Shown here: piece after piece, positions 47,021-55,877 of the stretch
Numbering within the stretch: position 1 is the stretch's first letter
Layout of the letters: each line of letters starts with the position of its first letter
Origin: CAWDDG01 sp963801065
Lineage (GTDB): Bacteria; Actinomycetota; Actinomycetes; Jiangellales; Jiangellaceae
NCBI GenBank assembly: GCA_963801065.1
Contig: CAWDDG010000007.1
Coordinates: 62,001 to 126,000 of the forward strand
Direction of reading: 5' to 3'
Length of the DNA stretch: 64,000 bases
Position numbers and translations under genes: made by a program
Notes under the pieces: generated by a model
Database searches by the model: none
Seen by the model: only the letters and a program-made list of their open reading frames with translations
What the model was told of the DNA's origin: nothing

Positions 47021-47063
47021 GTCCAGTCGCGGTTCGCTACGGGGGAGCGAGCCGCGACCGGAC
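47021..47063. terminator. Strong bidirectional terminator hairpin
   Basis: GTCC-A-GTCGCGGTTCGCT (47021-47038) pairs with AGCGAGCCGCGAC-C-GGAC (47046-47063). This gives 17 pairs including one G-U, with a single A/C mismatch and a 7-nt loop. It begins 2 nt after the iolA stop and lies between convergent genes, so it can end both transcripts. No T-run on either side. Confidence 0.75.
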
Positions 47064-47108
47064 GGCGACTGCCACCTGGCCGCGGTCGGTCACGGACGTC
47101 TCCTCCGG

Positions 47109-47627
47109 TCAGTCGAGATCGGGAACGGAGACATTCTCCGCGCGTGTCTTGGCGGGCATCAGCCACCTGAATGGCCGGTAGAGCGTGTACCGCAGCTTCA
47201 CCTTGACGCTGATGTCGCCCGTCTCGATCACGCGCTTGAGCTCGGGCAGGATGACCGCCCATGTTGCGTCGACCTTCTCGAGGTCCTTGGTGTCGGCGGG
47301 CCAGCCGGTGTGGCGCATGGTCACCCGGGTGCCGCCCTCGACCTCGTCGAGCTCCCATGTGACCAGCGTCGGCGGGTCGTCGCGGGTGAGGAGCTGCTGG
47401 GTGTGGGAGAGCCGGCGAGGAGGCTCGACCGCAACGATGCGGCCGACGATGAACACGCGCTTGCCGTCCGGGCTCGTGTAGTAGAGCGGGTCGCCCGGCT
47501 CGAACGTCGTCTCGAGCACGGCGTCCATCATCGCGCGCTGCTTGCCGCGCAGCCTGGTGATCTCCGCCCAGACGGCGTCGATCGGCGCCTTGATCACGAT
47601 GGAATGGACGAGCTCGTGCTCAGCCAC
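47109..47627 (-). CDS. SRPBCC (AHSA1-type) domain protein
   Basis: 172 residues from GTG 47627, which overlaps the end of the ArsR gene by 8 nt. The START/SRPBCC fold opens with HSIVIKAPIDAVWAEITRL, then YTSPDGKRVFIVGRIVAVEP, LVTWELDEVEGGTRVTMRHT and a C-terminal helix VDATWAVILPELKRVIETG. Such proteins bind hydrophobic ligands in a cavity. ArsR-SRPBCC pairs are a very common actinobacterial module, but the ligand is usually unknown. Confidence 0.87.
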   Translation of the reverse strand: MAEHELVHSIVIKAPIDAVWAEITRLRGKQRAMMDAVLETTFEPGDPLYYTSPDGKRVFIVGRIVAVEPPRRLSHTQQLLTRDDPPTLVTWELDEVEGGTRVTMRHTGWPADTKDLEKVDATWAVILPELKRVIETGDISVKVKLRYTLYRPFRWLMPAKTRAENVSVPDLD

Positions 47628-47976
47628 TGTGCCGCCTTCCGTCGCCGTGGTCGGCCTCGATGGTGTCGCGTATACCGACGAGCGCCGCGGTCCAGCTCTT
47701 CTCGTACTTCGAGACCCAGCGCTGGTAGATCATCCGGATCGGCACCGGGTTGAGGTGGTTGACCCGAGTGCGGCCCCGCCGCTCGGTCAGCACCAGGTCC
47801 GCCTCCCGGAGAACTGCCAGGTGCTGGACGACCTGGTGTCGACCTCCGCCGACCGCCGACGTCAGGGCCCCCGTGGTCCTGGGTCCGTCCCGTAGCGCGT
47901 CGAGGAGCCGCCGGCGGGTCGGGTGGGCCAGGGCCCGCCAGACGACGTCCTCGTCGTCAACAGGTAATGGATTCAT
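47620..47976 (-). CDS. ArsR-family transcriptional regulator
   Basis: 118 residues from ATG 47976. Winged helix: DVVWRALAHPTRRRLLDALR, TTGALTSAVGGGRHQVVQHL, AVLREADLVLTERRGRTRVN. No CxC metal-binding motif, so it is not a classical arsenic or metal sensor. The C-terminal PIRMIYQRWVSKYEKSWTAA segment is typical of ArsR proteins paired with an AHSA1 protein, which it overlaps. It probably autoregulates this pair. Confidence 0.9.
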   Translation of the reverse strand: MNPLPVDDEDVVWRALAHPTRRRLLDALRDGPRTTGALTSAVGGGRHQVVQHLAVLREADLVLTERRGRTRVNHLNPVPIRMIYQRWVSKYEKSWTAALVGIRDTIEADHGDGRRHSG

Positions 47977-48046
47977 TACGTAAGCAGGATGCCACTGATG
48001 CGGCGGGCCGCGCCAGCGGCCCTTCGGAGGGAGTGCGGCGGTCGAA

Positions 48047-49021
48047 TCAGCTCGCCCACGCGAGCAGGGGCTCGCGACGTTCCGGGTCGCGCAGCTCAGC
48101 CAACGCATGCTTCTCGAGCTGGCGGACCCGTTCCCGGGTCAGGCCGATCCGCTCGGCGATCTGCTGGAGCGTGTACTGGTGGCCGTCGTGAAGGCCATAC
48201 CGGAGCCGGATGATGGTCGCTTCGCGCGGCGGCAATGTGGCGAGCAGGGTCCGCAGTTCGTCGGTGAGCGCGTGGAACTCCGCGACGTCGGAGGCCTGGA
48301 CGACGTCGGTGTCCTCGATGAGGTCGCCGAGGCTGGTCTCGCCGTCGTCGCCGATCGGCGTGTCAAGGCTCACCGCATCGCGAGTCAGCCGGCGCAGCTC
48401 GAGGACACGCTCGACCGGAAGGCCGGCCTCCTCGGCGACCTCGTCCACGGTGGGGTCACGCCCGAGCGTCCGCTGCAGCTGGCGGTCGACCCGGGTCAGC
48501 TTGGAAACCGTCTCGGCCACGTGCACCGGCAGCCGGACGGTGCGGGCCTGCTCGGCCATGCCCCGCTCGATCGCCTGCCGGATCCACCACATGGCGTAGG
48601 TCGAGAACTTGAAGCCCTTCGCGTAGTCGAACTTCTCGACCGCACGGATCAGGCCGAGGTTGCCCTCCTGGATGACGTCGAGGAACGGCAGGCCGCGGCG
48701 CGAGTGCTTGCGGGCCGCGGAGACGACGAGGCGCAGGTTGGCCCTGATCATGTGGTCCTTGGCGGCCTGGCCATCGCGGGCGACGGCCTCGAGGTCGTTC
48801 CTCCGGTCGGCCGTGATGTCCTGCTCGCCGGCGTCCGCGGCGCGCAGGAGCTCGGCAGCGTAGACCCCGGCCTCGATCCGCTTGGCGAGCTCGACCTCTT
48901 CGGGTGCGCTCAGCAGCGGGGTCTTGCCGATCTGGGCAAGGTACTGACCCACCAGGTCGGGCTCGTCGTCGTGACGGGCGCGGCGCCGGGTGGTGTTGTC
49001 GGTGCTGGTGTCTCGGGCCAC
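48047..49021 (-). CDS. Group 2 (SigB/HrdB-like) RNA polymerase sigma factor
   Basis: 324 residues from GTG 49021, with GAAGGAGG just upstream (an in-frame GTG 49057 lacks a ribosome site). Region 1.2: DLVGQYLAQIGKTPLLSAPE. Region 2: NLRLVVSAARKHSRRGLPFL, DVIQEGNLGLIRAVEKFDY, then KGFKFSTYAMWWIRQAI, the full -10 recognition element. Regions 3 and 4 include LRYGLHDGHQYTLQQIAERI and LTRERVRQLEKHAL. The short acidic N-terminus distinguishes it from the primary sigma factor. Likely a stress or stationary-phase sigma. No anti-sigma gene adjoins it. Confidence 0.92.
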   Translation of the reverse strand: MARDTSTDNTTRRRARHDDEPDLVGQYLAQIGKTPLLSAPEEVELAKRIEAGVYAAELLRAADAGEQDITADRRNDLEAVARDGQAAKDHMIRANLRLVVSAARKHSRRGLPFLDVIQEGNLGLIRAVEKFDYAKGFKFSTYAMWWIRQAIERGMAEQARTVRLPVHVAETVSKLTRVDRQLQRTLGRDPTVDEVAEEAGLPVERVLELRRLTRDAVSLDTPIGDDGETSLGDLIEDTDVVQASDVAEFHALTDELRTLLATLPPREATIIRLRYGLHDGHQYTLQQIAERIGLTRERVRQLEKHALAELRDPERREPLLAWAS

Positions 49022-49129
49022 AGGCCTCCTTCGGATCAGGGTGGGGACGTCTGACACGTCCCGAACACATGTCCTACAACGTCCGGGGAGACGTGATCAT
49101 TCCGGCGAACCCTGCAGCCGGCGGTGCAG

Positions 49130-49945
49130 TCACCCTTGGAGGTCGGCGAGGACTGCGTCGGTGAACACAGGCCAGGCGTCGGCCGCCCAGGATCCGAAGT
49201 CGCGGTCGGTCAGCGCGACGCATGCTGCGCCGACCGCCGGGTCGACCCAGAGGAACGTTCCACTCTGGCCGAAGTGGCCGAACGTCGCCGGTGAGCTCGA
49301 CGATCCCGTCCAGTGCGGGCTCTTGCCGTCACGGATCTCGAAGCCGAGGCCCCAGTCGTTGGGTTCCTGCCGGCCGAAACCGGGAAGCACGCCGACGAGA
49401 CCGGGGAACGCGACCTGGCTCGCCTCGGTCATCGTGCTCTGGTGAATCAGGGTCGGGCGCTGGAGCTCTGCGGCGAACCGGGCGAGGTCGGCGACGGTCG
49501 AGGACGCTCCACCCGCTGGCGAGCCCTCGAATTTCGTGGCCGTCATCGACAGTGGTGCAAGGACACCGTCACGGACATAATCCGCGAACGGGATGCCCGA
49601 ACGTTTCGCTAGCGTCTCGGCGAGCTGTTCGAAACCGGCATTCGAGTACAGCCTGCGGGTACCCGGTCGCGCGACGACTGTGTGGTCGGCGAAGGCGAGG
49701 CCGGAGGCGTGGGCCAGCAGGTGGCGGACCGTGGCGCCGGGCGGCCCGGTCGGGTCGTCGAGATCCGCGACCCCTTCCTCCACGGCGATCAGCGCCGCGT
49801 AGGCAGTGATCAGCTTCGTCACCGAGGCCAGCCGGAAGTCGCGGCCGGTGTCGCCGTGGCTCGCGATCACGCCACCGTCGGCAGCGACGACTGCGACGGC
49901 GGCGTTCTCCACCGGCCAGTCGTCCACGAGGCGCACGCTCTGCAT
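49130..49945 (-). CDS. Serine beta-lactamase-fold hydrolase (class C/DD-peptidase-like)
   Basis: 271 residues from ATG 49945. The nucleophile motif SVTK lies in RLASVTKLITAYAALIAVEE, the YSN motif in RRLYSNAGFEQLAETLAKRS, and HFGQSG near the C-terminus replaces the KTG box. No signal peptide, so it is probably cytoplasmic, an esterase or peptidase rather than a resistance beta-lactamase. TATCGT lies 6 nt before the ATG, suggesting a near-leaderless message. Confidence 0.85.
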   Translation of the reverse strand: MQSVRLVDDWPVENAAVAVVAADGGVIASHGDTGRDFRLASVTKLITAYAALIAVEEGVADLDDPTGPPGATVRHLLAHASGLAFADHTVVARPGTRRLYSNAGFEQLAETLAKRSGIPFADYVRDGVLAPLSMTATKFEGSPAGGASSTVADLARFAAELQRPTLIHQSTMTEASQVAFPGLVGVLPGFGRQEPNDWGLGFEIRDGKSPHWTGSSSSPATFGHFGQSGTFLWVDPAVGAACVALTDRDFGSWAADAWPVFTDAVLADLQG

Positions 49946-50123
49946 AGGTGGACGATAGGCGGGATGCTGTCGCCACTGGGCGCGCATGCTTTGTTGATGC
50001 TCCGCCCTAGGTGCCTGGACGCGGGTTCTCGGCCCGCTGTGTCGTTCGCGCTCTACGGGCAACTGTGAATGCGACGTACGGTCGTTGTGTAGTACGTCGG
50101 AGAGCGCGGGGAGGCGCACAGCC

Positions 50124-50858
50124 ATGGCGGGTCCGGTCCAGGACGAGACCGTGCGGGTCGAGCGTAGCCCGAAGCGGCTGCGGGCCTTCCTCGGCGGGCA
50201 CCTCGTGTTGGACACGCTCGGAGCGCGGCTGGTCTGGGAGGTGCCCTACTACCCGCAGTACTACGTCCCGCGCGAGGACGTTCGCGCGAAGCTGGTCGCG
50301 ACCGGCAACCACAAGCCGTCGCGGCAGCGCGGTCCCGGCACGTCGTGGACCGTCGTGGTCGACGAACACCAGGCAGTCGACGCGGCTGCGACCTTCGACG
50401 AGTCGCCGGTGAGCGAGCTGCACGGGCTGGTCAGGGTCAAGTGGGCCGCCATGGACTCGTGGTTCGAGGAGGACGAGGAGGTGTTCACCCGAGCCCGCAG
50501 CCCTTACACCCGCGTGGACATCCTGCCGACGAGCCGGCGCATCCGGGTCGAGGCGCTCGGCGTGACCGTTGCCGAGACGACCCGTGGTCACGTGCTGTTC
50601 GAGACCGGGTTGCCCCCACGGTTTTACCTGCCCAAGGTCGACGTGCGGATGGACCTCCTCGACCTGACCGACACCGTGACGTATTGCCCCTACAAGGGGC
50701 GCACGATGTACTGGACGCTCCGGCTCGGCGACCGTGAGGTCGAGGACGCCGCCTGGTCGTACCGCTACCCGTTGCCCGAATGCACCCGCATCGCCGGCCT
50801 CGTGAGCTTCGAGAGCCGGAAGGTCGACGTTCTCGTCGACGGCGTCCGTCAGGAGTAA
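50124..50858 (+). CDS. Tandem DUF427 protein
   Basis: 244 residues from ATG 50124, with GGGGAGG 9 nt upstream. Two copies of the small DUF427 beta fold: first about 8-100 (ERSPKRLRAFLGGHLVLDTL, VWEVPYYPQYYVPREDV), second about 130-235 (RIRVEALGVTVAETTRGHVL, LPPRFYLPKVDVRMDLL, TYCPYKGRTMYWTLRLGDRE, AWSYRYPLPE). Only the second copy has the conserved T.CPyKG segment, so the first may be degenerate. Biochemical role of the family is unknown. A hairpin repeat lies 31 nt after its stop. Confidence 0.87.
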   Translation: MAGPVQDETVRVERSPKRLRAFLGGHLVLDTLGARLVWEVPYYPQYYVPREDVRAKLVATGNHKPSRQRGPGTSWTVVVDEHQAVDAAATFDESPVSELHGLVRVKWAAMDSWFEEDEEVFTRARSPYTRVDILPTSRRIRVEALGVTVAETTRGHVLFETGLPPRFYLPKVDVRMDLLDLTDTVTYCPYKGRTMYWTLRLGDREVEDAAWSYRYPLPECTRIAGLVSFESRKVDVLVDGVRQE

Positions 50859-50889
50859 CTCGCCGATGGCCCGCCGACCGGGCCCGAGT

Positions 50890-50979
50890 CAAATGATCAC
50901 GTTAAGTGGGCGTCTTAGGCCGTTACCAGGTGCCGAGACCTGGTAACGGACCCACAGGCCCACTTAACGTGATCATTTG
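50890..50979. repeat. 90-bp dispersed hairpin element, copy 2
   Basis: Outer arms (50890-50911 and 50958-50979) are identical to copy 1 at 33675-33764, as are the inner arms CCGTTACCAGG and CCTGGTAACGG. One arm-side base differs (TTAGG here, TTGGG there). The loop is TGCCGAGA (50931-50938), which matches the reverse complement of the copy 1 loop at 7 of 8 positions but only 3 of 8 directly. This copy lies between two same-strand genes, where it could act as a terminator for the DUF427 gene. Confidence 0.9.
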
Positions 50980-51112
50980 GCGACCGTGAAGTGTTGCCGC
51001 GCGTCGCGTGGCACAACTCGCTGCCGGTCGGGCACAATGATCCGCGTCGACCGATCCGAATCGGGTTCTAGGCCGCTGGGGAAGGCGTCCCTCGAACCCG
51101 TAGGAGGACTCG

Positions 51113-51607
51113 GTGACGACCCGTGGCGTTCTCTACGTGCATGCCGCGACGTCGGCGCTCTGCCCACACATCGAGTGGGCGGTCGCTGGCGCGCTCGGCA
51201 TGCAGGCAAACATCCAGTGGACACCTCAGCCTGCCCTTCCGGGCGCCTACCGCTCCGAGTTGTCGTGGCAGGGCGAGCCTGGACTGAGCGCCAAGCTGGC
51301 GTCCGCGCTACGCGGCTGGCTTCACCTCCGGTTCGAGGTGACCGAGGAGCCGAGCCCCGGCAACGAGGGTGCGCGATACTCGTACACCCCGGAACTCGGC
51401 GTCTTCCACGCGGTCACGGGGGTGCACGGCGACATCATGATCCCGGAGGACCGGATCAAGGCGGCCGTCGTGAAGGCGGCGCTCGGCGAGGTCGACCTGG
51501 TGGACGAGCTGCGCCGGCTGGTGGGCGGCCCCTGGGACGACGAGCTCGAGCCGTTCCGGTACGCGGGCGAGGGCGCGCCCGTCCGATGGCTCCACCAGGT
51601 CGTGTGA
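51113..51607 (+). CDS. DUF3145 family protein
   Basis: 164 residues from GTG 51113, with TAGGAGGACTCG in front. Sequence features of the family: TRGVLYVHAATSALCPHIEW, WAVAGALGMQANIQWTPQPA, and HAVTGVHGDIMIPEDRIKAA. No catalytic motif and no membrane segment. The gene is nearly always next to the actinobacterial fatty acid synthase genes, as here (facing accD across a terminator), but its role has not been established. Confidence 0.9.
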   Translation: MTTRGVLYVHAATSALCPHIEWAVAGALGMQANIQWTPQPALPGAYRSELSWQGEPGLSAKLASALRGWLHLRFEVTEEPSPGNEGARYSYTPELGVFHAVTGVHGDIMIPEDRIKAAVVKAALGEVDLVDELRRLVGGPWDDELEPFRYAGEGAPVRWLHQVV

Positions 51608-51771
51608 CCGTGCCCTTTTCTCAGGGTTCGAGATTGGGTAGTGCCTTCCCCTTCCCCCCAGGGTGCGGCGGCTGTATGGTCACGAGCGGATAACACCACA
51701 AGACGTGGCCGCTCCGGCACCGGTGACTCCCCGGCCCGGTGTTCCGGGAACTACAGCGGCCTCACCACGGG

Positions 51772-51806
51772 AAGCGTCCCGGCCCCTCGAGCGGGCCGGG
51801 ACGCTT
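51772..51806. terminator. Bidirectional terminator between DUF3145 and accD
   Basis: AAGCGTCCCGGCCC (51772-51785) and GGGCCGGGACGCTT (51793-51806) form a perfect 14-bp stem with loop CTCGAGC. It lies between convergent genes and reads identically on both strands. Confidence 0.88.
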
Positions 51807-51834
51807 CATGTTGCGGACCTGCCAGGCAGTGATC

Positions 51835-53271
51835 CTAGAGCGGGATGTTGCCGTGTGCGCCGCGGCGGGCAGGGGCCGCTGCGACAGCCCGGGCGAGCGC
51901 GGACCGGGTCACCGAGGGCTCGATCACCTCGTCGACGACGCCGATCTCCATCGCCCTGGACAGTCCGCCGGCGATCCGCTCGTGCTCCTCGGCCAGCTCG
52001 GCCTCGACCTGGGCCCGCAGGTCGGGTGCGACCTCGGCGAGCCGCCGCCGATGCAGGATGCGCACCGCGGCGACGGCGCCCATGACGGCGACCTCGGCAG
52101 ACGGCCAGGCCAGCACGCGGGTGGCACCGAGTGACCGGGAGTTCATCGCGATGTACGCCCCGCCGTAGGCCTTGCGGGTAACCAGCGTGACGCGCGGCAC
52201 GGTCGCCTCGGCGAACGCGTGGAGCAGCTTCGCTCCCCGGCGCACGACGCCGTCCCACTCCTGCCCGACCCCTGGCAAGTAGCCGGGAACGTCGACGACG
52301 ACGACGAGCGGCACCCCGAGGGCGTCGCACATGCGTACGAAGCGCGCGGCCTTCTCCGCCGACGTCGAGTCGAGGCAGCCGCCCAGCCGCAGTGGGTTGT
52401 TGGCGATGACGCCGACCGTGCGCCCACCGAGGCGGCCGAGTGTCGTCGTGATGTTCGGCGCCCAGCGTGGGTGCAGCTCCAGGGCGGAGCCCTCGTCGAG
52501 CAGCGCGGCGACCAGCGGATGCACGTCGTATGCACGCCGGGCCGACTCGGGCAGCAGCGCACCGAGGTCGCGGTCCTCGACCGACGCGGTGGAGAGCGTG
52601 CCCTGGGCGCCGAGGAGCGCAGCCAGCCGTCGCGCCTCGTCCAGCGCCTCGCGCTCGGTCGTGGTGACGACGTGGACCACGCCGGAGCGGCGCCCGTGTG
52701 GCTCAGGACCGCCCAGGCGGAGCATGTCGACGTCTTCGCCGGTCACCGAGCGGACGACGTCGGGCCCGGTGACGAAGACGCGGCCTTCCGGACCGAGGAC
52801 GACGACGTCGGTCAGTGCCGGGCCGTAAGCGGCTCCACCGGCAGCCGGGCCGAGCACGACCGAGATCTGGGGGATCCGGCCCGACGCCCTGGTCATGATC
52901 GCGAAGATCTGGCCCACGGCGTGGAGGGAGAGCACACCCTCGGCCAGGCGCGCACCGCCGGAGTGCCAGAGCCCGACCACCGGGACGCCGTCAGCCAGGG
53001 CCCGTTCATAGGCATCGACGACGACCCGGCAGCCGTCGTCGCCCATCGCCCCGCCCATGACGGTGGCGTCGGAGCAGAAGGCGACAACGGGCGCGCCCTC
53101 GACGGTGCCCTTGGCGGCGAGCATCCCGCTGCCGCCGTCGGGGCCGAGCAGAAGCACCGATCCCTCGTCGAAGAAGGTCGCGAGCCGGTGGTTCGGGTTG
53201 CGTGGATCCTTCTCGCGGGGGAGCTTGGCTGGTTTGGCCGGTGCGGGCGCAGGCGTCTCGACAGCGGTCAT
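51835..53271 (-). CDS. accD: Acyl-CoA carboxylase carboxyltransferase (beta) subunit, AccD6-like
   Basis: 478 residues from ATG 53271, sharing one base with the fabF stop (TGATG). Carboxyltransferase crotonase-type fold in two halves. N-terminal half: VGLWHSGGARLAEGVLSL and VVLGPAAGGAAYGPALTD, with the oxyanion glycines for acyl-CoA. C-terminal half: PLVVVVDVPGYLPGVGQEWD and TRKAYGGAYIAMNSRSLGA for biotin. The position at the end of fabD-fabH-acpP-fabF resembles accD6 in the mycobacterial FAS-II operon, so it probably makes malonyl-CoA. The biotin-carrying alpha subunit is not in the window. Confidence 0.9.
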   Translation of the reverse strand: MTAVETPAPAPAKPAKLPREKDPRNPNHRLATFFDEGSVLLLGPDGGSGMLAAKGTVEGAPVVAFCSDATVMGGAMGDDGCRVVVDAYERALADGVPVVGLWHSGGARLAEGVLSLHAVGQIFAIMTRASGRIPQISVVLGPAAGGAAYGPALTDVVVLGPEGRVFVTGPDVVRSVTGEDVDMLRLGGPEPHGRRSGVVHVVTTTEREALDEARRLAALLGAQGTLSTASVEDRDLGALLPESARRAYDVHPLVAALLDEGSALELHPRWAPNITTTLGRLGGRTVGVIANNPLRLGGCLDSTSAEKAARFVRMCDALGVPLVVVVDVPGYLPGVGQEWDGVVRRGAKLLHAFAEATVPRVTLVTRKAYGGAYIAMNSRSLGATRVLAWPSAEVAVMGAVAAVRILHRRRLAEVAPDLRAQVEAELAEEHERIAGGLSRAMEIGVVDEVIEPSVTRSALARAVAAAPARRGAHGNIPL

Positions 53272-54518
53272 CACACGCTCCGGAAGGCCAGGGCGACGTT
53301 GTGCCCGCCGAACCCGAACGAGTTGTTCAGGGCCGTGAGCGGACCGTCACCGAGCGGACGTGGTTCCCCCCGCACGACGTCGAGGCCGATCTCGTCGTCG
53401 AGGTCGTCGACGTTGATCGTCGGCGGGGCGGTGCGGTGATACATCGCAAGGACGGCGGCGATGGACTCGACCGCGCCGGCGCCCCCGAGCAGGTGGCCGG
53501 TCATCGACTTCGTCGACGTGACCGCGACCGCGCCCGCGGCGTCGCCCAGCGCAGTTCGGATGGCGACCGCCTCGGCGATGTCCCCCACCGGCGTCGAGGT
53601 GGCGTGAGCGTTGAGATGCCGGACGTCCGCGGGATCGAGCCCGCCGTCGGCCAGCGCGTTGCGCATCGCCTTGATCGCACCGGCGCCGGAGGGGTCGGGT
53701 TGCGCGATGTGGTGCGAGTCGGCGCTGATCCCGGCACCGGCGAGCTCGGCGTAGATCCGCGCACCGCGGGCCTCGGCGTGCTCGGCGGACTCGAGCACGA
53801 GCAGGCCCGCGCCCTCGCCGAGCACGAAGCCGTCACGCCCCTTGTCGTACGGACGGCTGGCCCGCTCGGGCTCGTCGTTGCGCTTGGACAGCGCCATCAT
53901 GTTCGCGAAGGCGGCCATCGGCAGCGCGTGGATCACCGCCTCGGTGCCGCCTGCGACGACGATGTCGGCGCGGCCGTGCCTGATCATGTCCAGCCCGTAC
54001 GACAGGGCCTCCGCGCCCGACGCGCACGCGCTGACCGGCGTGTGGACGCCCGCGCGCGCGCCGAACTCGAGGCCGACGTTGGCCGCCGGACTGTTCGGCA
54101 TGAGCATCGGGATCGCGAGCGGCGAGACCCGACGCGGGCCGGACTCGAGTAGCACGTCGTAGTTCGACAGCAGGGTGGTGAGGCCGCCGATCCCGGACGC
54201 GCACACGACGCCCAGGCGATCGCCGTCGACCTCGACGTCGTCGAGACCGGCGTCGGCCCAGGCCTCCCTGGCGGCGATCACCGCGAACTGGCCGGACCGG
54301 TCGAGCCGGCGCGCCTGCACCCGGGCGAGGACCTCACCCGGCTCGACGGCGACCCGGGCGGCGATGCGCACGGGCAGCTCGGCGGCCCAGTCCTCGGTGA
54401 GCGCCCGGACGCCGGAGCGCCCGGCCAGGAAGGACTCCCAGGTGGTCGCGACGTCGCCTCCGACGGGCGTCGTCGCGCCGAGCCCGGTGATGACGACACG
54501 AGTCTGGGAAGGGGTCAT
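53271..54518 (-). CDS. fabF: 3-oxoacyl-ACP synthase II
   Basis: 415 residues with the KAS II triad: C165 in SACASG, H305 in NAHATSTPVGD and H342 in SMTGHLLGGAGAVE. NNSFGFGGHN near the C-terminus is the usual glycine-rich gate. It condenses malonyl-ACP with growing acyl-ACP in type II fatty acid synthesis. It follows acpP by 4 nt and precedes accD with a one-base overlap. Confidence 0.95.
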   Translation of the reverse strand: MTPSQTRVVITGLGATTPVGGDVATTWESFLAGRSGVRALTEDWAAELPVRIAARVAVEPGEVLARVQARRLDRSGQFAVIAAREAWADAGLDDVEVDGDRLGVVCASGIGGLTTLLSNYDVLLESGPRRVSPLAIPMLMPNSPAANVGLEFGARAGVHTPVSACASGAEALSYGLDMIRHGRADIVVAGGTEAVIHALPMAAFANMMALSKRNDEPERASRPYDKGRDGFVLGEGAGLLVLESAEHAEARGARIYAELAGAGISADSHHIAQPDPSGAGAIKAMRNALADGGLDPADVRHLNAHATSTPVGDIAEAVAIRTALGDAAGAVAVTSTKSMTGHLLGGAGAVESIAAVLAMYHRTAPPTINVDDLDDEIGLDVVRGEPRPLGDGPLTALNNSFGFGGHNVALAFRSV

Positions 54519-54522
54519 CGGC

Positions 54523-54768
54523 TCAAGATCCTGCGCGTTCGATGAAGGCCACGGCGTCGCCGACCGTCGCGAGGTTCTTGACCTCGTCGTCGGGGATCTT
54601 CACGCCGAACTTCTCCTCGGCGGCGACGACCACCTCGACCATCGACAGCGAGTCGATGTCCAGGTCGTCGGTGAAGGACTTGTCGAGCTGGACGTCTGCC
54701 GCGGGGACGCCGGCGATCTCGTTGACGATGTCGGCGAGACCGCTGCGGATCTCCTCGGTGCTGGCCAT
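54523..54768 (-). CDS. acpP: Acyl carrier protein
   Basis: 81 residues. S40 in DLDIDSLSMVE is the phosphopantetheine attachment site. The four-helix acidic protein is of normal length. GAGGAGAAG lies 5-13 nt before ATG 54768, a strong ribosome site that fits the high expression expected of ACP. Confidence 0.96.
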   Translation of the reverse strand: MASTEEIRSGLADIVNEIAGVPAADVQLDKSFTDDLDIDSLSMVEVVVAAEEKFGVKIPDDEVKNLATVGDAVAFIERAGS

Positions 54769-54869
54769 GTGTTCTTCTCCTCGGTGCGGTGGATGGGTCG
54801 TGCGGACGATCTGTCTGGTCGCACTCGGGAACCTCGCTCGTTCCTCGTTCGGTCTCCTCGTTACTCCGA

Positions 54870-55877
54870 TCAGGGGATGCGGACGACCTGCGCTGCGTAG
54901 ACCAGGCCGGCGCCGAAGCCGATGAGCAGCGCCAGGTCGCCGCTCTTCGCCTGGCCCGTCTCGAGCAGGCGCTCGAGGGCGAGCGGGATCGACGCGGCCG
55001 ATGTGTTTCCCTGCTCGACGATGTCGCGGGCGGTGACGACCGATGCCGGCAGCTTCAGCGCGCGGGCCATGGCATCGGTGATGCGCATGTTTGCCTGGTG
55101 GGGCACGAACACGTCGAGGTCGTCAACGGTGACCCCCGCTGCCTCGATCGCCTCCCGGGCGACCTTGGCCATCTCGAAGGAGGCCCACCTGAAGACCGAG
55201 TTGCCCTCCATGATGAGGTGCGGGATCCGCGGGCCGTCGGCGGCGAACAGCGCCTCCCGCCACTCCTCGCGCTGGCGGATCAGGTCGAGGTGCTGGCCGT
55301 CCGAGCCCCAGACCACGGGGCCGATCGCAGCCTCGTCTGAAGGCCCGACAACGGCCGCACCGGCACCGTCGGCGAACAGGAACGCCGTCGAGCGGTCGTA
55401 CTGGTCGGTGAGGTCGGAGAGCCGCTCGACGCCGATGACCAGGACGTGGCCGGCGGTGCCGCCGCGAACCATGTCGGCGGCCAGCGACACGCCGTAGCAG
55501 AAGCCGGCGCAGGCAGCCGAGATGTCGAATGCGGCGGCTCGCGTCGTGCCGATCTTGTACGCGATCTCGGCCGCGGCGGAGGGCGTCTGGTACAGGTGCG
55601 TGACGGTTGCGACGATGACGCAGTCGACCTGATCGGGCGTGATACCCGCGTGTGCGAGCGCCTTGCCTCCCGCGGCGAGGCTCATGGCGACGACGCTCTC
55701 GTCGTCGTTGGCCCAGCGCCGGCTGGCGATACCGGACCGGGTGCGGATCCATTCGTCGGAGGAGTCGATCTGCTCGATGATCTCAGCGTTCGGCACGACG
55801 CGGGCGGGTCGGTAGCCACCGATGCCCAGGATGCGGGCCTCCCGCGTCCGCTGGTTGCTACGGATCGTCGCGGTCAT
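54870..55877 (-). CDS. fabH: 3-oxoacyl-ACP synthase III
   Basis: 335 residues from ATG 55877, overlapping the fabD stop as ATGA. Catalytic C123 in SAACAGFCYG, H260 in VPHQANMRI and N291 in GNTSAAS. EWIRTRSGIASRRW and FADGAGAAVVG are also typical. It starts fatty acid chains from an acyl-CoA primer and malonyl-ACP. In actinomycetes branched primers are usual. Confidence 0.95.
   Translation of the reverse strand: MTATIRSNQRTREARILGIGGYRPARVVPNAEIIEQIDSSDEWIRTRSGIASRRWANDDESVVAMSLAAGGKALAHAGITPDQVDCVIVATVTHLYQTPSAAAEIAYKIGTTRAAAFDISAACAGFCYGVSLAADMVRGGTAGHVLVIGVERLSDLTDQYDRSTAFLFADGAGAAVVGPSDEAAIGPVVWGSDGQHLDLIRQREEWREALFAADGPRIPHLIMEGNSVFRWASFEMAKVAREAIEAAGVTVDDLDVFVPHQANMRITDAMARALKLPASVVTARDIVEQGNTSAASIPLALERLLETGQAKSGDLALLIGFGAGLVYAAQVVRIP

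Noticed and set aside
49130..49945. Beta-lactamase-fold protein as an antibiotic resistance determinant
   Set aside because: No signal peptide and the KTG box is replaced by HFGQSG; more like a cytoplasmic esterase or peptidase.
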